Below, one piece after another: positions 36,097-49,168 of a stretch of 64,000 nucleotides of DNA (within the stretch, counting starts at the first letter, position 1; every line of letters begins with the position of its first letter). This stretch comes from Daldinia sp. FL1419 (lineage: Eukaryota; Ascomycota; Sordariomycetes; Xylariales; Hypoxylaceae): NCBI GenBank assembly GCA_025201765.1, contig MU623385.1, positions 124,001 to 188,000 on the forward strand, read 5' to 3'. The notes below the pieces were generated by a model. The model saw only the letters and a program-made list of their open reading frames with translations. It made no database searches and was not told the origin of the DNA. The translations under genes and the position numbers were made by a program.

Positions 36097-36903
36097 GAAA
36101 GGTTCCCCCAAAGGCAGAGATTCAAGGAAAATGTGGCTCTCAATGGAATGGGTATACCTTTCATAACAGTCGCGAAATTGGAGACCGAGACAAGCTTCTC
36201 TAATGTTAAAATCCCTTGGGTTCAATCTAACGACTTAGTCGATGATTAAACCACCCAATCGAAAACGCCAGTAAAGAGTCGTTAACGGCAATCCTAAAGC
36301 TCGCGAAAATCAATAACGAACGCGATGAAACCCTACTGATCGACTGGCAACTCTCTATGGAGGTATTTCGAAACTTCGGACTTGATCGATATTGGTTGGA
36401 TAGGTATGCTCCCTTTAAGATTCTTCGGGGTTTTTTCAGCTTCATGAAAATGACGACGGGATACGTAACTACTACCTTGGCACCGGCTTTTATACGCTCG
36501 TTTGGGCACGCGGTCCTCGCGAGGTATATACAAGAGCAATTTTTGTATCAGACGAATATAAAATTGGTGACCGCGGCCCGATATTTGACAATTTTCTTCG
36601 ATCTGTGAGCCTTCATAGGAATCTGACAAATGACTATATAATTTCTGTTCTTTTCTTGTGGTCCTTCAAACTAGGTACCAACGGGTCCGAGATTTCGTCG
36701 CTTTGAACGCTAATAAAGTCATATACGCTGAAGGGATGACAGGGCACGGAGTATACACGGATGGACAAAAAGCAGATATTCCTCCGGAAACATATGAGTT
36801 AGTAGAAAAGTCGAAGGGGGTGGGAATGGGTCTAGCGAGGTTGGCAATCTCTGATGAACGTGTTTTGCTTGCGGAGTCAATATGGTCTAGTTTACCTTCG
36901 TGA
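36097..36903 (+). pseudogene. Frameshifted two-exon gene relic, family not recognised
   Basis: Frame A is open 36097-36246 (for example NGMGIPFITVAKLETETSF and VKIPWVQSNDLVDD) and stops at TAA 36247. Another frame is open from about 36248 to 36606 (NHPIENASKESLTAILKLA, RNFGLDRYWLDRYAPFK). One lost base near 36247 would join the two. A good intron (36606-36674: GTGAGCC...CTAG) then leads to 36675-36903, which reads YQRVRDFVALNANKVIYAEG and GHGVYTDGQKADIPPETYEL and ends in a stop after WSSLPS. The text has normal coding character, so this looks like a recently broken gene whose amino end is missing. I do not recognise the family. Confidence 0.45.
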
Positions 36904-37849
36904 CATACTGTATCTTGCCGGTCGTGTCTCCTTTCCTCCTTACTCGGCGTAGGGAATACCTAGTCTCCCAGTGCAATACCTTGCAGGTTTTCCAATCTGT
37001 TATGGGCGTGCCTCGATGCTAGACTAACCTCGCAGGTATCAATGGGAGTTCCCAGGCTAACAAGCTGCAAGCATCAAGAGCTGATTAGAGACCTAGGGGA
37101 TATTTTCATACACGGAGTTGCCGCCAGAGAAGAGATTTATCGGGCTTATGACGCCTGATTTCCTAACTTCCTACAGGGGCGCATAACACCTCTGAAACTA
37201 CATTCCATCCACTTATATTCTGACGTAAAATCGGCAATATCGAATAAGATCACCTGCAAGTGGACGGTAGATTCAAGTAATTGAATTTTGGAAAAGCTTG
37301 ACATGATATGTTATTCTCAGTAACATTACTAAAGCCTATCAGGATAGACACAAATAGGTTTCATACACATCTACAATGCCGTAAGTCGGGCGCTACCTTT
37401 TTGAGATGACAGGATTAGGTATCTCGGTGATCACGGACTCAGGCTTGGTGCTGGGTAAATTCTCTCTTCACTAGTCTTTGTGATTGTTTCTCGATCGTTT
37501 GGCGTGTTTAAGGTATAGGCAAATCTAAACTGTACAGGACATATCGCACGAGCTTATCCAGGGCAGGACAAAAGCCAAAGGCTTGCACTACACTATCAGT
37601 GCTCAGTTTAAGATGTCGAAAACCATCGCTTTCCTTCAAACGCCGAGCGTTCACCGGCGCGACCCTTCGACAGCGGAATTGGCGGGTTTCTAAATCCAGA
37701 GCAACCCTATAGAATTAGAGATTAAGTTGTTCTAATAGTATACGTACTTGGATATCAATAGACGTAATAGATCTACGTAAAAGATACTTGCCTAGGTATT
37801 TCTTATAACTGCCTGGCTAAGGGTAGGTAAAATTGATCAAGTCCAAAAA

Positions 37850-37851
<2 letters not shown>

Positions 37852-37884
<33 letters not shown>
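37852..37884 (+). repeat. Poly(A) run of 33 nt
   Basis: Uninterrupted A run, the longest homopolymer in the window. It could be a microsatellite or the tail of an old retroposed sequence. No coding relic is recognised immediately upstream. Confidence 0.9.
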
Positions 37885-37885
<1 letters not shown>

Positions 37886-39289
37886 ACAAGGCACTGAAAC
37901 TTAAATGAAATCTTCATATGAGCTTATGGGATGCCATCTCAATAGAGATTTTTAAAGCCAGGTGTCTCCTTGGAACCCGCATATTGTGCGTGGGTGTGGC
38001 AGATTAAAAGCTTCATCATTTCTATTCTTGTACACTTGTTAAGATAACTATTTGGTCTCAAACAAAGCAGTTATTACGTTCGGTATTTCTTGTATATCTC
38101 TTGTATATCTCTTCGGCAATTATAAAAAAGATTCAGGTAGCTAGGGACTTTCCCCTGTCTCTGAGAAGTGTCTCCTGTTCAGGGGAAACAGGAAAAACCA
38201 CCCGCTCAGGTAAGGTCTGGTAACTGGTAGTTTCCAAGAAAACTACAGCTTTGACTATAGCAATCGTACCTCGGATCATCAATATATTCTTCACCGAAAC
38301 CAAGTACTGCAGTGATTTGATATACAACTATTATTACTTGGGTTGATTGGTACTAATGAGATAACACAGCCACAACTAAGAGGGAGAAACGCCACGTCTA
38401 TAAATAGCGCCACATGGCTCTCAGATGTGGACGTTGCTTTATTGAGTTTTGTTTTATTGATTTGGGTAGCATCTCGAAGAATAAAACAATAACTACCTAA
38501 CTAACCTAGGTAATTACGAGAACCTTATATTCGGTCACTTGACACCTAACTTAGGTACCTAACCTAGGCTGTTTTGTGCATGGGCATTAATTACCCCTCA
38601 ACTGTTGCAATTAATGTAAGGCTATGCTGATTACTTTGCATAAGGTAGTTAATAATAAGTCAATAAGTCGACAAGTCGATAAGTCGCGGCTTGACTTCCT
38701 CGTTGGTCCAAGGGGGGATGGCTGTGGTGACGTGACTCGTCACCATCTACCCACTACGAGAGTAAAAGAGAACAGCACATGGAACAACTAGGTCAGCTAG
38801 TGCTTCGAACCAATGGATGTTTCGTCGATCTGTTCATATCTAACATCCAGAACAACTTGCCACCTACGATAATCAAATAGAGATATCTACCACGTACATA
38901 GAATAAAGACAGATCTCTTGTATAGAGGGTTATTTTAATTAGGTGTAGCTGAACTTTAGTTTACTCTAACTAACTAACTAGTTAGTTACTCGTTTATTCT
39001 CGGAGTTCTTAGGTTAAATAATTCAAGTTAATAATTCTAGCCCTATTCCAATCCATAGGTATGCATCTACGGCCTTATTAAACTTACCATGATAGTGCAG
39101 TATAGTCTAGGTTAGATCGATAACCGTACCTATTAGTTATACTAAACCGAAACCAAGAAGAATCGAGATCGAACTTGAAACTTGGGTGGAGTGGTGTACA
39201 TCAGATCGTAATAAAACAGCCTCACCACGACAAGCTACATACTCTTAGAGACTTGGCTATGTGGGATAGCTATTTTTATACCGTTTGCT

Positions 39290-39317
39290 GTTGCCGTTGC
39301 CGTTGCCGTTGCCGTTG
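39290..39317 (+). repeat. (GTTGCC)n hexanucleotide repeat
   Basis: Four full units plus a partial one. Non-coding. Confidence 0.9.
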
Positions 39318-40762
39318 TAGTACGTGTGCGTATTCCGCCACAGATATACAAAATGTTGGGAACGGGAATTGATTCCCAGATTAAGAAGCATTGACGGCTG
39401 TATCTATGTACGCATCTTACTATACCATATGGCATGGCACGCGCGAATACGCAAATTTGCAGATACGGCTTTGCCAGCCTTGGCCGTTGTTTAATAGCGA
39501 ATGGGATTATTGGATAGTCCTTACTACAAATGGCTCTTGGATACACTCGATTTCAGTTTGCTGCGCCCGTACCTGCTAGGCTAATTGTTCCCGTACGATA
39601 GGTAGCGCCAGAACAAATTGGTTCCCCAGTCCCTGTCGAGCTGAGATTTCGAAGCTCGATGGAATCTAAGCCTCATGCGCTAGTCCGCATTTGCCGTAGA
39701 TCAAAAAGGCTTACCAACGGACTTTGGACGATAAACTACCGATTGTGCGAGAGTGGAACCTGCGGATGATGTGGGTGGTGCATGGGTGACCCAGTTCAAA
39801 CAATCGGCACCACTATAGCGCCGACCTTCCGCGGTTTGGCGTTTAGACCAATGGGGTTCCTGAGTGAGGGGCCGTTGCATACCTACTTGTCTACTTGTCC
39901 GTGCCCCCGGAGATACCATGCAGAAGAAGGGCAAAGAAGACGTTTTATATTTTTATGTTATCATATGCGGGCAGATTATGTGCGCGGAAGATGCCGGAGG
40001 GAACGGGCACTACGAACGTGTCCGAAACAGTCCGGGTAACTATGTAAAAAGGCGCTGCCGCATTATTAGATCGCTAATCCGGGAATAGTAGCAAGTAACT
40101 ATGGATTCGTGATTATGATTTATCTTTAAAGTGAGCAATGGGGTTAGAAAAAATATCGTGTCCAAGATTCAGGCGAATACCTCTAAGATGGAGCAGGATT
40201 CTTAGGGTTAGTAATCCTGCATCTGCCATCTTTAAACTTTAAATGTAGTGTAGGTATTGATAAGATTCAGTTTTGCAAAACCAAGCCCTGTGCCTTTTAG
40301 ACCAAGTGGATCGCCGTAAATCAATAGGACAACTTTGATGGAAGGTGGTGGCTGTGTTTTACTGCTTTGCTGGGATGTAAAGTCGAACACAATTTCCTCC
40401 TTTTTGCATGTATCTTAAGTAGTTGTAAGTACCTGAGCTACTTATTACATAGATGCAGGCAACTTTCGCCTGATCTTACAATTAACTACCTGTGTAGGGT
40501 AGGTACTTAACCTACCTAACTTACCTACCTGATAACTAATGTAGTCGTTCGTTGAACTTTTAAACGACCCCGGGCGAGTCGCTTGATTGTCGAGGTTTCA
40601 TTTCTGATACACGTATTCGACAATCTTGTAGGGACTACCCGCGTTCGTTACCAAATCATTTCCAGCGCACAATTAAAAAAGAATTAAAAAAAAATATTGC
40701 ATTGGTAAATGGATTTTGAGTGCTTGGTAGATGCTGACAGCAGGAACATCGAAATCAACAAT

Positions 40763-40822
40763 GCCTACCTAGGTAGGTAGGTACTAAGGTAGGTACTAGT
40801 GTAGGTAGGTAGGTAGGTAGGA
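40763..40822. repeat. TAGG/CCTA palindrome and (GTAG)n tract
   Basis: A CCTACCTAGGTAGG palindrome followed by GTAGGTACTA and about five GTAG units. It is the densest example of the motif found throughout the intergenic DNA. Confidence 0.85.
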
Positions 40823-41464
40823 AGGTAGTCAGAATACACTCGCTTTTGCCGTTATCCCGTAGAGCCGACGGGGTACCGATTTAGCAAAGCGCCCCCGTTA
40901 GGTACCTATTCTCCCGGACTCTTCCATGTTCCCTTTTCCACGTTCCTCATAGCCCATCGGTCCAACAAATGTTGCCGTCAAGGTTCCGGAACTACCTGTA
41001 CCTTATACTTCCCCATCTAGCTTCCGAATATGAAGCCTCTACGATGATGGCCCTAAAAGTGTGTGAGTACTCGAGACGTAGTGACTGCATACAATAGCAA
41101 TATCGATACAACTAGCAGGCTTTCTCGGCTACACCTCCAAAACAAACCATTTGGATCTGGTGCGTTCTATGCCATACGGTGGTAATAGAGAGTGTTTGTC
41201 CTGGATCGAGTAATGTATCTGGGGATAACGGCCGATAATACTCTTTTTCTAATAGTTAGTTGGTCAATTTCTTGCGAAGGATTTATAATACATCTGTTAG
41301 ATATCTCGACTCTTTTCGTCTGTTCGTCGTGTACACCATCGTCACCATTAACTGCGAGCCAAGAAGCGCCTGTCGACGTACAAGCCCGTAAGCAGAGGTA
41401 ATTGGATCTAAGCCGTCGAGTGGAATTGGCGTCGTCATCCTCCTTATGATACAGGGAGAGGGCT

Positions 41465-41499
41465 GCAGAAGGCAGAAGGCAGAAGGCAGAGGGCAGAGG
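41465..41499 (+). repeat. Tandem repeat, five 7-bp GCAGAAG/GCAGAGG units
   Basis: Three GCAGAAG units followed by two GCAGAGG units. Non-coding. Confidence 0.9.
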
Positions 41500-42462
41500 G
41501 CTTCTCTTGCAGGAGGTGTGATGTGTTTACTGGTAACGATCACGGCGGTTGATAGGGTTACTGGGTTTACATTTCACGTTGTGGTTGCACTGGGCTGGGT
41601 TTGATAACGAGTTAAGCATTGCAACGGCGGGTGGATGCGACTTACATACAACCTTACACCTTATATCTGCTGATTCTGCTGATTCTGCTGATAATAGGTT
41701 AAGGAAGAAAGTACGATGATCTGCTATGTAAGTTCGGTACCTACCTTATTCTGTTGCTCCATGCCTGCCATGCCGGAACTGTACTATTGTACATACTGGT
41801 GGGACAAAGCGTTAAGACCCCGGAATTTTAATTGGTTCGGGGCAGGCAGGTTTCGGTCTTAGGAAGTTGGGGTCCATTGGCACATTCGATAGATATATGG
41901 GGACAAATTTTTGCACTGGCAGGACTGGCTTACGCGTCCCTTCTCCTCTTTTTAATCGACAGTCTTGTCAACCTTACCCCTGTTCCACTCCCCGACTAGA
42001 TCAAGTACTAACAAAACCTGAGAAGAAACCATCCAAAGTTGCAAAAAGGTACAAAAGTTACATACAAAGTACGGAAAATACTTGTTAACTTGCCAAGCCA
42101 CGCACGATTGACATTCAGGATTCACACCAAGCTCTGCCATTGCCCATTGCCCATCGCCCATTGCCCGCTGCCTGTTCTGCAACTGCCACAACCTGTATAT
42201 CCGTTGATATACATCTTGGGAACAACAACGTGCCCCCAGGCACCCACCCATATTATCCAGATTCCCACGCTCCTTACCAGTTTTTGTCCATTTCTTCCTA
42301 TTCTCTCTTATACAACTTTTACTACATACTCAACTACGGGACCCAAGCAAGTCATTTACATTTAACGTAAACATAAGTAAAGTGGTTGCGTTTATGGCAG
42401 ATGTAAAATAACCAAAATAAAATATATCGAACCAAAGCACCCGAAGCCCCTCGAACACGATC

Positions 42463-44267
42463 ATGTCGGCTTCAGGCCAGTCCTCGACAGCCCCCGCTGT
42501 CGTTGATCCCCTGGAACTTTTCGACTTTGAAGAATATAGTTCCGCCCAGGTCCGGTCGACGTCCACTTCGTCTTCTCCATCAATAATCACCAAGCCTCAG
42601 TTCGTTCGAACTACGCTGGCCACAACAACACCAAGCACCTTGCCCACTACGCAGGCATTATCGGGTCCTAGTCATCAGTATGATCAGTATAAGCAACAGA
42701 CGCCTTTTGTACCGGGAGCCCTGAGCCAGACTATGAGCCACAACTCAAATAGTAGAATGCCTGGTTATGCTTTAGATTTTATACCGTCGGAAATCGGTTC
42801 GACAGAGGATGCCTTTGACTTTAATTCAATACCCTCGCAGAACCTAAATACCGCCGACATGGACCTCGATTTCGAATCTCAAACCGACGCCTCGTTTTTC
42901 TTTCCGGACTCGACGATTGACCCTAACGCGATCGGGGGAGATTCTCAGGCAATGACGTCGCCGACGGCCACAAGCCAGACAAGCAGTGTTGGGAGGATGT
43001 ATCCTGGTATGCATCAGCAGGCCGCACTAGCAAAGGCGCAAGCCCAGCATCGACAGCAGCAGCAGTTGATTCAACAGAGACAGCAATGCCAGCCACCCAA
43101 GCAACATAGGTCGAAGGCCCCAATACCTTCGGATCCGATCGTAGAGCAGAAGATTACTCAGCTTCTTAATTCGATGAGGTCGAAGAATGGTAGTAGTCCT
43201 AGCGAATCGGGCGACAATTCTACTCTCCTCCAGCTGCCACGGCCGAAGAAGGATGAGGATGAGATGGACGAGGATGAAAAACTACTTGCTAGTGAGGAGG
43301 GTAAAAAATTAAGTAGTAAGGAAAGGCGCCAATTGCGCAACAAGGTTTCTGCTCGCGCTTTTCGTTCAAGAAGAAAGGGTAAGATGCACCATCCATTTTA
43401 TAGGGGTATTAAATCACTAACCGTGCATTAGAGTATATCACCCAACTAGAGGCCGAGATCGCAAATAAGGTCACTGAAAACGGTGATCTCCGTGCCCAGA
43501 ACCGCGCTTTAATCGAGGAGAACAGGCGCCTTACCGATCTTAGTCGGATGCTACTCTCGTCGTCGGCCTTCTCTAATTTTCTGGACAACTTGAGCTCCAA
43601 TCCTTCCCCCGTTCAGCAGCCGTCTCAGCCACAACCTGAGCAGCGACAGCCCGAAGTCCAATCCCAAGTCCCCAAGGATGTAAACCCCTTCGTTGCTGGC
43701 CAGCAGAATCAACAGCATCAGCAAATTGGAATGGTTATGGTGCCTGAACAGTCGATGGATTTTTCCATGCTTAACATAAACTCGGACTTCAACTTCCAGC
43801 CCAGGGTCTTCGCGGTGTTAGAGACCCCAGAGATTCCGGTTATCGATACAGAAGCACTGGCGGGTAAGACATCCAGCACCGTAGAATCTTTTTCGGTAGA
43901 TGCCGAGAAGGACGGAGCCCCAATACTAGAAACCCCGGTATTACCGTCCATTAAGGTTTCGGAATCCCTGGAGGTTCCTCTCGAGACAGCAACCCTTCAA
44001 AGTCTGGCTTCGAATCTCGATGGTGACATTTACGACGATGAAACGATGGTCGAACAATCAGAGCCTTTGGAGTTACACATGGATAGTCTTACAGCTGTAG
44101 ACGTTTTTGGTGGTGTTGAGCCCGAAAAGGCCTTTGCTAGGTACGAACTAGTTGATGCTTCGGATGAAGACACTGTTGCCGTTGTCGCTGCACGACGGGT
44201 GGAGCGTCTTGCGGCTGGCCTTGAACCTGTCTTGGCTAGGTTAGATATTCTTAGTATTGGATTATAA
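42463..44267 (+). CDS. bZIP transcription factor
   Basis: Exons 42463-43378 and 43432-44267 encode 583 residues. The 53-bp intron (GTAAGATG, branch CACTAACC, end TTAG) interrupts the bZIP domain exactly after the basic region, joining RNKVSARAFRSRRK to EYITQLEAEI. The basic region, residues about 287-306, carries the signature N-x-x-S-A-R-x-F-R-x-R-R and is followed by a zipper with heptad Leu/Asn (LRAQNRALIEENRRLTDLS). The amino part has Ser/Thr-rich and acidic stretches and a Gln-rich run near residues 190-215 (HRQQQQLIQQRQQ), typical activation regions. Similar factors in Sordariomycetes act in development or stress. The target genes are unknown. It stands alone between two gene-free regions. 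Confidence 0.9.
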
Positions 44268-47144
44268 ATCATTTCAGCAACCGCGTGTTTCATACGTAAG
44301 TTTATGGTATATTAAGTTTGGCCTACGGCGTTTGGGAAGGGTTTGCATTGAAGGAGAGAAGGAAATGGGTCGAGTAAACCTGGTCACTGCATTCATACAT
44401 ACACATGTACATACTACTAGTACGTTATTATGTTTTCTTGCTTTACTCTGTTAGGACTGGCTTGAAGAGGGTTGGGATTGGTTTTTTTGACGAGGCGCTT
44501 CGGAAGAGTGCTACTTATGAGAAACAAGAATCGCGGGGAATCAAGCATTATAGGGCTATAGGGCGTCATGGTCCGACGGATCACGATGTGTTGGCAGGTA
44601 TAATAGATGGGTAGGTAGTTTAGCTTAGCTTGCGCGGTTTGAGCCGAAAGAAAGACAGTCCCAATAATTACCCCCTTTTAGCACGTCGAAGACCGAGTAT
44701 CGTATGTGATCTCCAACCTTGACGAAATAATTACTTAGTGATCAAGAAAACGATCGAATCGTCGATACCGCGGGATTGTATAAGCCGGTGACCAAAATCC
44801 CAAAATCCCAAAATCCATCCCCTCGGGATACCGTGGGTCAGGTATGTTGATTTTTCTATTTTCTATCTTTTTTTTTCTTTCCCTTAATTAAGCTAAAGTC
44901 GACCTTGGGATGATACGTACCCGACGATTATTCCTAACCAAGGTAGTTTCTATTTTGGAAGTGTCACTGTCATTGTATTACGAGTTTCACCACCATGCAT
45001 CATGCGGGTTTCGGTGCCGCGTCTTAGGGAAATCTGATATCATGAGATATATATCATTCTTCCTGGCGTATTTATACGCAAGGTAATACGATACGATACA
45101 CACAATGTATGCCCTACATGTCCTACACGCCTAACGTATATTGATGTTCTACACCCATACGTACCTAACCTAGGTAGGTACCTATCTACGTGCATCAAGT
45201 CACCCATCTCATCTCATTATCATCCCTCTATCTATCTTTCTGAAAAGAGATAACGGCTATTTGAGATAAGGCAGGCTAGGCGAAGCTAAACCGGTCCCTC
45301 GGATCGGAAAAAAAAAAGAAAAAGAAAAAAAAAAGATAACGAGCGCGCGAAACAAAAAGCAAGAACTAACCACGGGTTGCTGATTCATTCTCGCGCCGAA
45401 CGTGCCGAGTAAAAAAGATAGAAAATAATAAAAAACGTCGACAATATCCGAGAGGAGACGGGGGAGGATGGGGGGGCTGCTTACAAAGAAGATAATGGCA
45501 AATCCTCTTTTTTCTTTTTTTCCTAGCCATTCCACGCCGCCCCTCTTTCTCTCGAGATCTGGCCTCTTTGGGACGTAGACTGCGTTACACGGCTTTCACG
45601 TGTGCCAAGGGGAGGGGCGTGGCATTCGTTGGTCGCGTAGCACATGGGAGGAAGGTGGGGGGGACCCTTTTTCTTAGCAAATCCTGGTAGGGCGAGTTGA
45701 GTTTCGTTTCCTTCAGTTCATTCATTATTTTTCGGGTAGTTTTTTTTTTTTTTTTAAAAAAATGTGCTTCTTCATGCCGTGTTGCATTTTGCGGTGAGCC
45801 AATATGTTGCAACATACTTACCTACGCGTAAAATATAAAATAAATTAACTTATTTTTTACCTCTTTGGTCCGCGATGACGGGAATTGCCCTTTCGAGGCG
45901 CCGGTCATCCTACGGGTCAGAAAAGTCTTTCGATGTGCAGAAAAATATACTTTTATTTTATTTCATTTTAAAATTTTGTTTAATTATATTTTCCAACCGG
46001 CAGCTGTAATCCAGAACGAACGGACCATATCAGACAAGAGACATGTGGGAATTATACTCTAACCTCTTCCTTTTGCGCCACGAAGGCAGGGCCCTCATTC
46101 CATGTCGAGGCTAGCTGAGCCGTGAACGCCAGCTTATGCGTTGGATGTTTTTAATATCTTTTTTTATTTTTATTTTTTTCTTATTTCACCGTTTCGAAGG
46201 CATAATATCGTCCCACGTCGCCATTTCGGATTTTACAAGGGAAAATAAAATTTACGAATGGGATGTGATGGGATAAGACCGTATATATGTATGTGATTCC
46301 TTGAAGCCAACGTGCGATACCAATATACGATGCGAGGCGTGAGATGACCATGTGGTACCAATAAGAAGGATGTCCGGCTTGGCCCCGGTCCCGATGAGTT
46401 TGAGATAGGCGATGGATCCGCCTTCTACTCTCTTTCTGGCTTCTCTATCCTCTCTCTCACCTTCTCTCACCTTATTCTTCAACTGTCATAGAATCTTATC
46501 CTTAGGTCCTACGACCTTATCTGCTTATGGGATGACAGGATGGAATTTCTTCAGCCATCCAAACCCCAACCCCTAACCCCCCCCTTATTTGCTAAAGAAA
46601 AATGACAAATAAAATAAACGAACTAGGGGGTATTCTTGGGCTGGGCTGACCGTTAGAGGCATTACTGTTGGTCGGTCCGCCACTTCCGACCTCTCGGGTA
46701 CCGAAAAAGTGACATCAGCATAATGAGGATCGCGCGCTCGCACGGAGTTAAGTTACTGGTTACTTCAAAGGTACCTTTCAGGAACCCTAGGTAGAAATCG
46801 ATGCTCGTTATGCCGTTACGCCGATGTGCGCCGATGTATACTAACTCCATCGCGAAGGCGATCTAGAATAAACAGTAAGCCATCGCTTTTCCCTTTTGGC
46901 ACACAATGACGGGATTACCTTACATGTAGATAACTTTGATATGCCGGCTTACTCCCGTTCTCACATTATTCCCGAGTATCGACCCGTCATTGAATCGTAA
47001 CTTGGTAGCCTTATATACCTTGGGATACTCTCTTCCCGAGAGTTGACCGCCAAGCGCTATTCACTCCTTTGTTTAGACACGTTCCTTATCTCGGGTCTAG
47101 TACTTTCTCCTAGTAGAAAAGGAAAAAACAGGTAGCAGTAAGAC
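44268..47144. other. 2.9-kb intergenic region
   Basis: No gene is recognised. Open frames are below 100 codons and mostly come from A- or T-rich runs (about 45306-45336, 45740-45762, 46159-46182). TAGG/CCTA motifs occur at 45165-45182. It probably holds the 5' region of the SNG1-like gene. Confidence 0.5.
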
Positions 47145-49168
47145 ATGTCGTTTCCACACAGACCCAGACCCTCGGACCTTTCTTTTACACCCCCCGTGGT
47201 GGGCAATAGGGATGATCCCATCACGCACGAGAATATCGAGACGAGTTGGTTGAGATACGCAACTGATACGGACGATTCTGATGGAACGATTCAAAGTCCT
47301 CCTCGAGACGATGATTTTGTTATTGACGATGTGACCCGGCACGAGGAGCCGCACCGGAGCGCCGGGTTCTGGGATCCGAGGATGAACAAGATCCGCCGAG
47401 AGATTGTCACCAACTGGCTTCGGACGCGTTAGTTTAGCACGACTCTGGCAATACGGGATTAACAGACTTACCATGATTTTCTAGTTTTAATGCTCATGAC
47501 GTTCGTCTTGGCGATTCTGTCCATGTACTGGGGCGTGCTCTCGCGGATCGATAGGAACCTCCACAACCTGATAATTTACGTAGTCGATTTCGACGGGCAG
47601 GTCGAGCCTTACGAAAACGTGGAGCCGTTGGTGGGACCGATCGTGACGGATATCGCGCAGGGGGTAATTGATTCGCCGGTGAGGCGGAAGTTGGGGTACA
47701 CCATCGTGTCACCGGACGAGTTCGACAACGATCCGATTGCTGTGCGGCAAGCCGTGTACGACTGGGACTGTTGGGCTGCTATCATCGTGAACCCCAATGC
47801 TACGGCGCTGTTACAGGAGGCCGTTGCAACGGGGAACTCGTCCTACGATCCCACTGGCGCCATCCAGTTCATCACCCAGTCCGCGAGACAGGAGACTGCT
47901 ACCATCAACTACATCGTTCCGCTGATGAATGCCTTCGCCGCCCAGTTTTCGGCACGTTTCGGTGCGACGTGGGCCCAGACTGTCATGACGAACTCCTCGC
48001 TCGATAGAGATGTTATAGCTAGAGCGCCTTTGGCCTTGAGTCCAGGTGTTACGCCGTTGTCCATCGACCTGCGTCCTTTCGGCCCGTCTACCGCTACACC
48101 CACAGTCAGTATCGGTCTGATCTACCTCATCATCGTTGCTTTCTTCTCGTTTGCATTTTTCCTGCCCATCCACATGGTAAGTCGATACCCGTCACTCACC
48201 GAGCGATTCGTCCCAGGGCGAATCGGGCCGGTTCCCGTTACAGTTTCTCCCGTCGAGCGTGTGTGCCCTAGGGACTAACACGTTTCGTAGCAATTCATTA
48301 TCCCCAAGGGGCACCCGCCACTACGTTTCTGGCAGCTCATTCTGTGGCGTCTTTGCGCGACGATAACGACGTACTTCTTGGTGTCGCTCATTTATTCGTT
48401 TGTGTCGCTCGCTTTCCAAATCCCTTTTACCAACCCGCCGGCTTCGCCTACCGAGCCGGCCAGTAACCCCACCGCATACGGTCGAGGCTCGTTCGCCGTC
48501 TACTGGATGGTGAATTGGATCGGTATGGTTGCGCTGGGTCTCGCCTGTGAAAACATGGCTATTATTATCGGGCAGCCTTGGACCGCTGGTTGGCTTATAT
48601 TCGTAAGTGCCGCCTACTTTCCCCCCCTTTTCGCATTCCACGGGAACCTCCTATATCCAAGTTTGTTGGTTGTGCTCGTAGAACAAAGATTCAGAGCGGG
48701 CAACCCCTCAGTTTAATTATATAACCCCCCGAGAAATAGGCCGAGATCCAAGGGAGGCGAAAAGAATAATAAATGAAAAGATTGCTAACTTGTTCGCAGT
48801 GGGTCATTACCAACGTGTCAACGGCATTCTATGCGATGGAATTGATTCCCGGCTTCTTCCGATGGGGATACGCTTGGCCCTTGCATCACATAGTGCAAGC
48901 AAGTAGGACGATCCTTTTCGACCTGCACTCGGAGATTGGATTAAATTTCGGTGTGCTATTCTCGTGGGTCGCCGTCAACATAGCATTGTATCCCCTTTGC
49001 GCCTACACCGCACGATGGCTGAAGGAGCGCGGAGACCGAAACAAGGAGAGGGCCGCCGAGTCGTACACGGTATACGACGCCCGAGCCGAAGGACAGAAGA
49101 AGGTCGTACCGAAGGAGAAGGGCACGCTACCGCCGGTAAGGAAGCGGGGTTTCATGAGAGGTGTATAA
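47145..49168 (+). CDS. SNG1-like (DUF3533) membrane protein
   Basis: Exons 47145-47427, 47485-48176, 48291-48602 and 48800-49168 encode 551 residues. Introns of 57, 114 and 197 bp keep frame; the last two have CTAAC/GCTAAC branch sites. A polar amino part of about 95 residues precedes one span (LMLMTFVLAILSMYWGVL). A large external domain of about 190 residues with sites such as NPNATALLQ and NSSLDRD follows, then a cluster of about five spans (GLIYLIIVAFFSFAFFLPI, TTYFLVSLIYSFVSLAF, and others). This is the DUF3533 layout of yeast Sng1, linked to resistance to nitrosoguanidine and to lipid asymmetry at the plasma membrane. Function here is by family only. The Lys/Arg-rich tail should be cytosolic. 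Confidence 0.87.

Larger units (their letters stand above)
36904..42462. other. 5.6-kb gene-free region
   Basis: Short open frames only (at most about 108 codons), none recognised. It carries a 33-nt A run at 37852-37884, hexamer and heptamer repeats at 39290-39317 and 41465-41499, and TAGG/CCTA-rich tracts at 40490-40535 and 40763-40830. The last part contains the bZIP gene promoter with a small TTGCCCA-type repeat (42140-42165). Confidence 0.5.

Noticed and set aside
46558..46585. Telomere-like CCCCAACCCCTAACCCCCC
   Set aside because: Only one TAACCC-like unit is present and no tandem (CCCTAA)n array; a chance C-rich tract.
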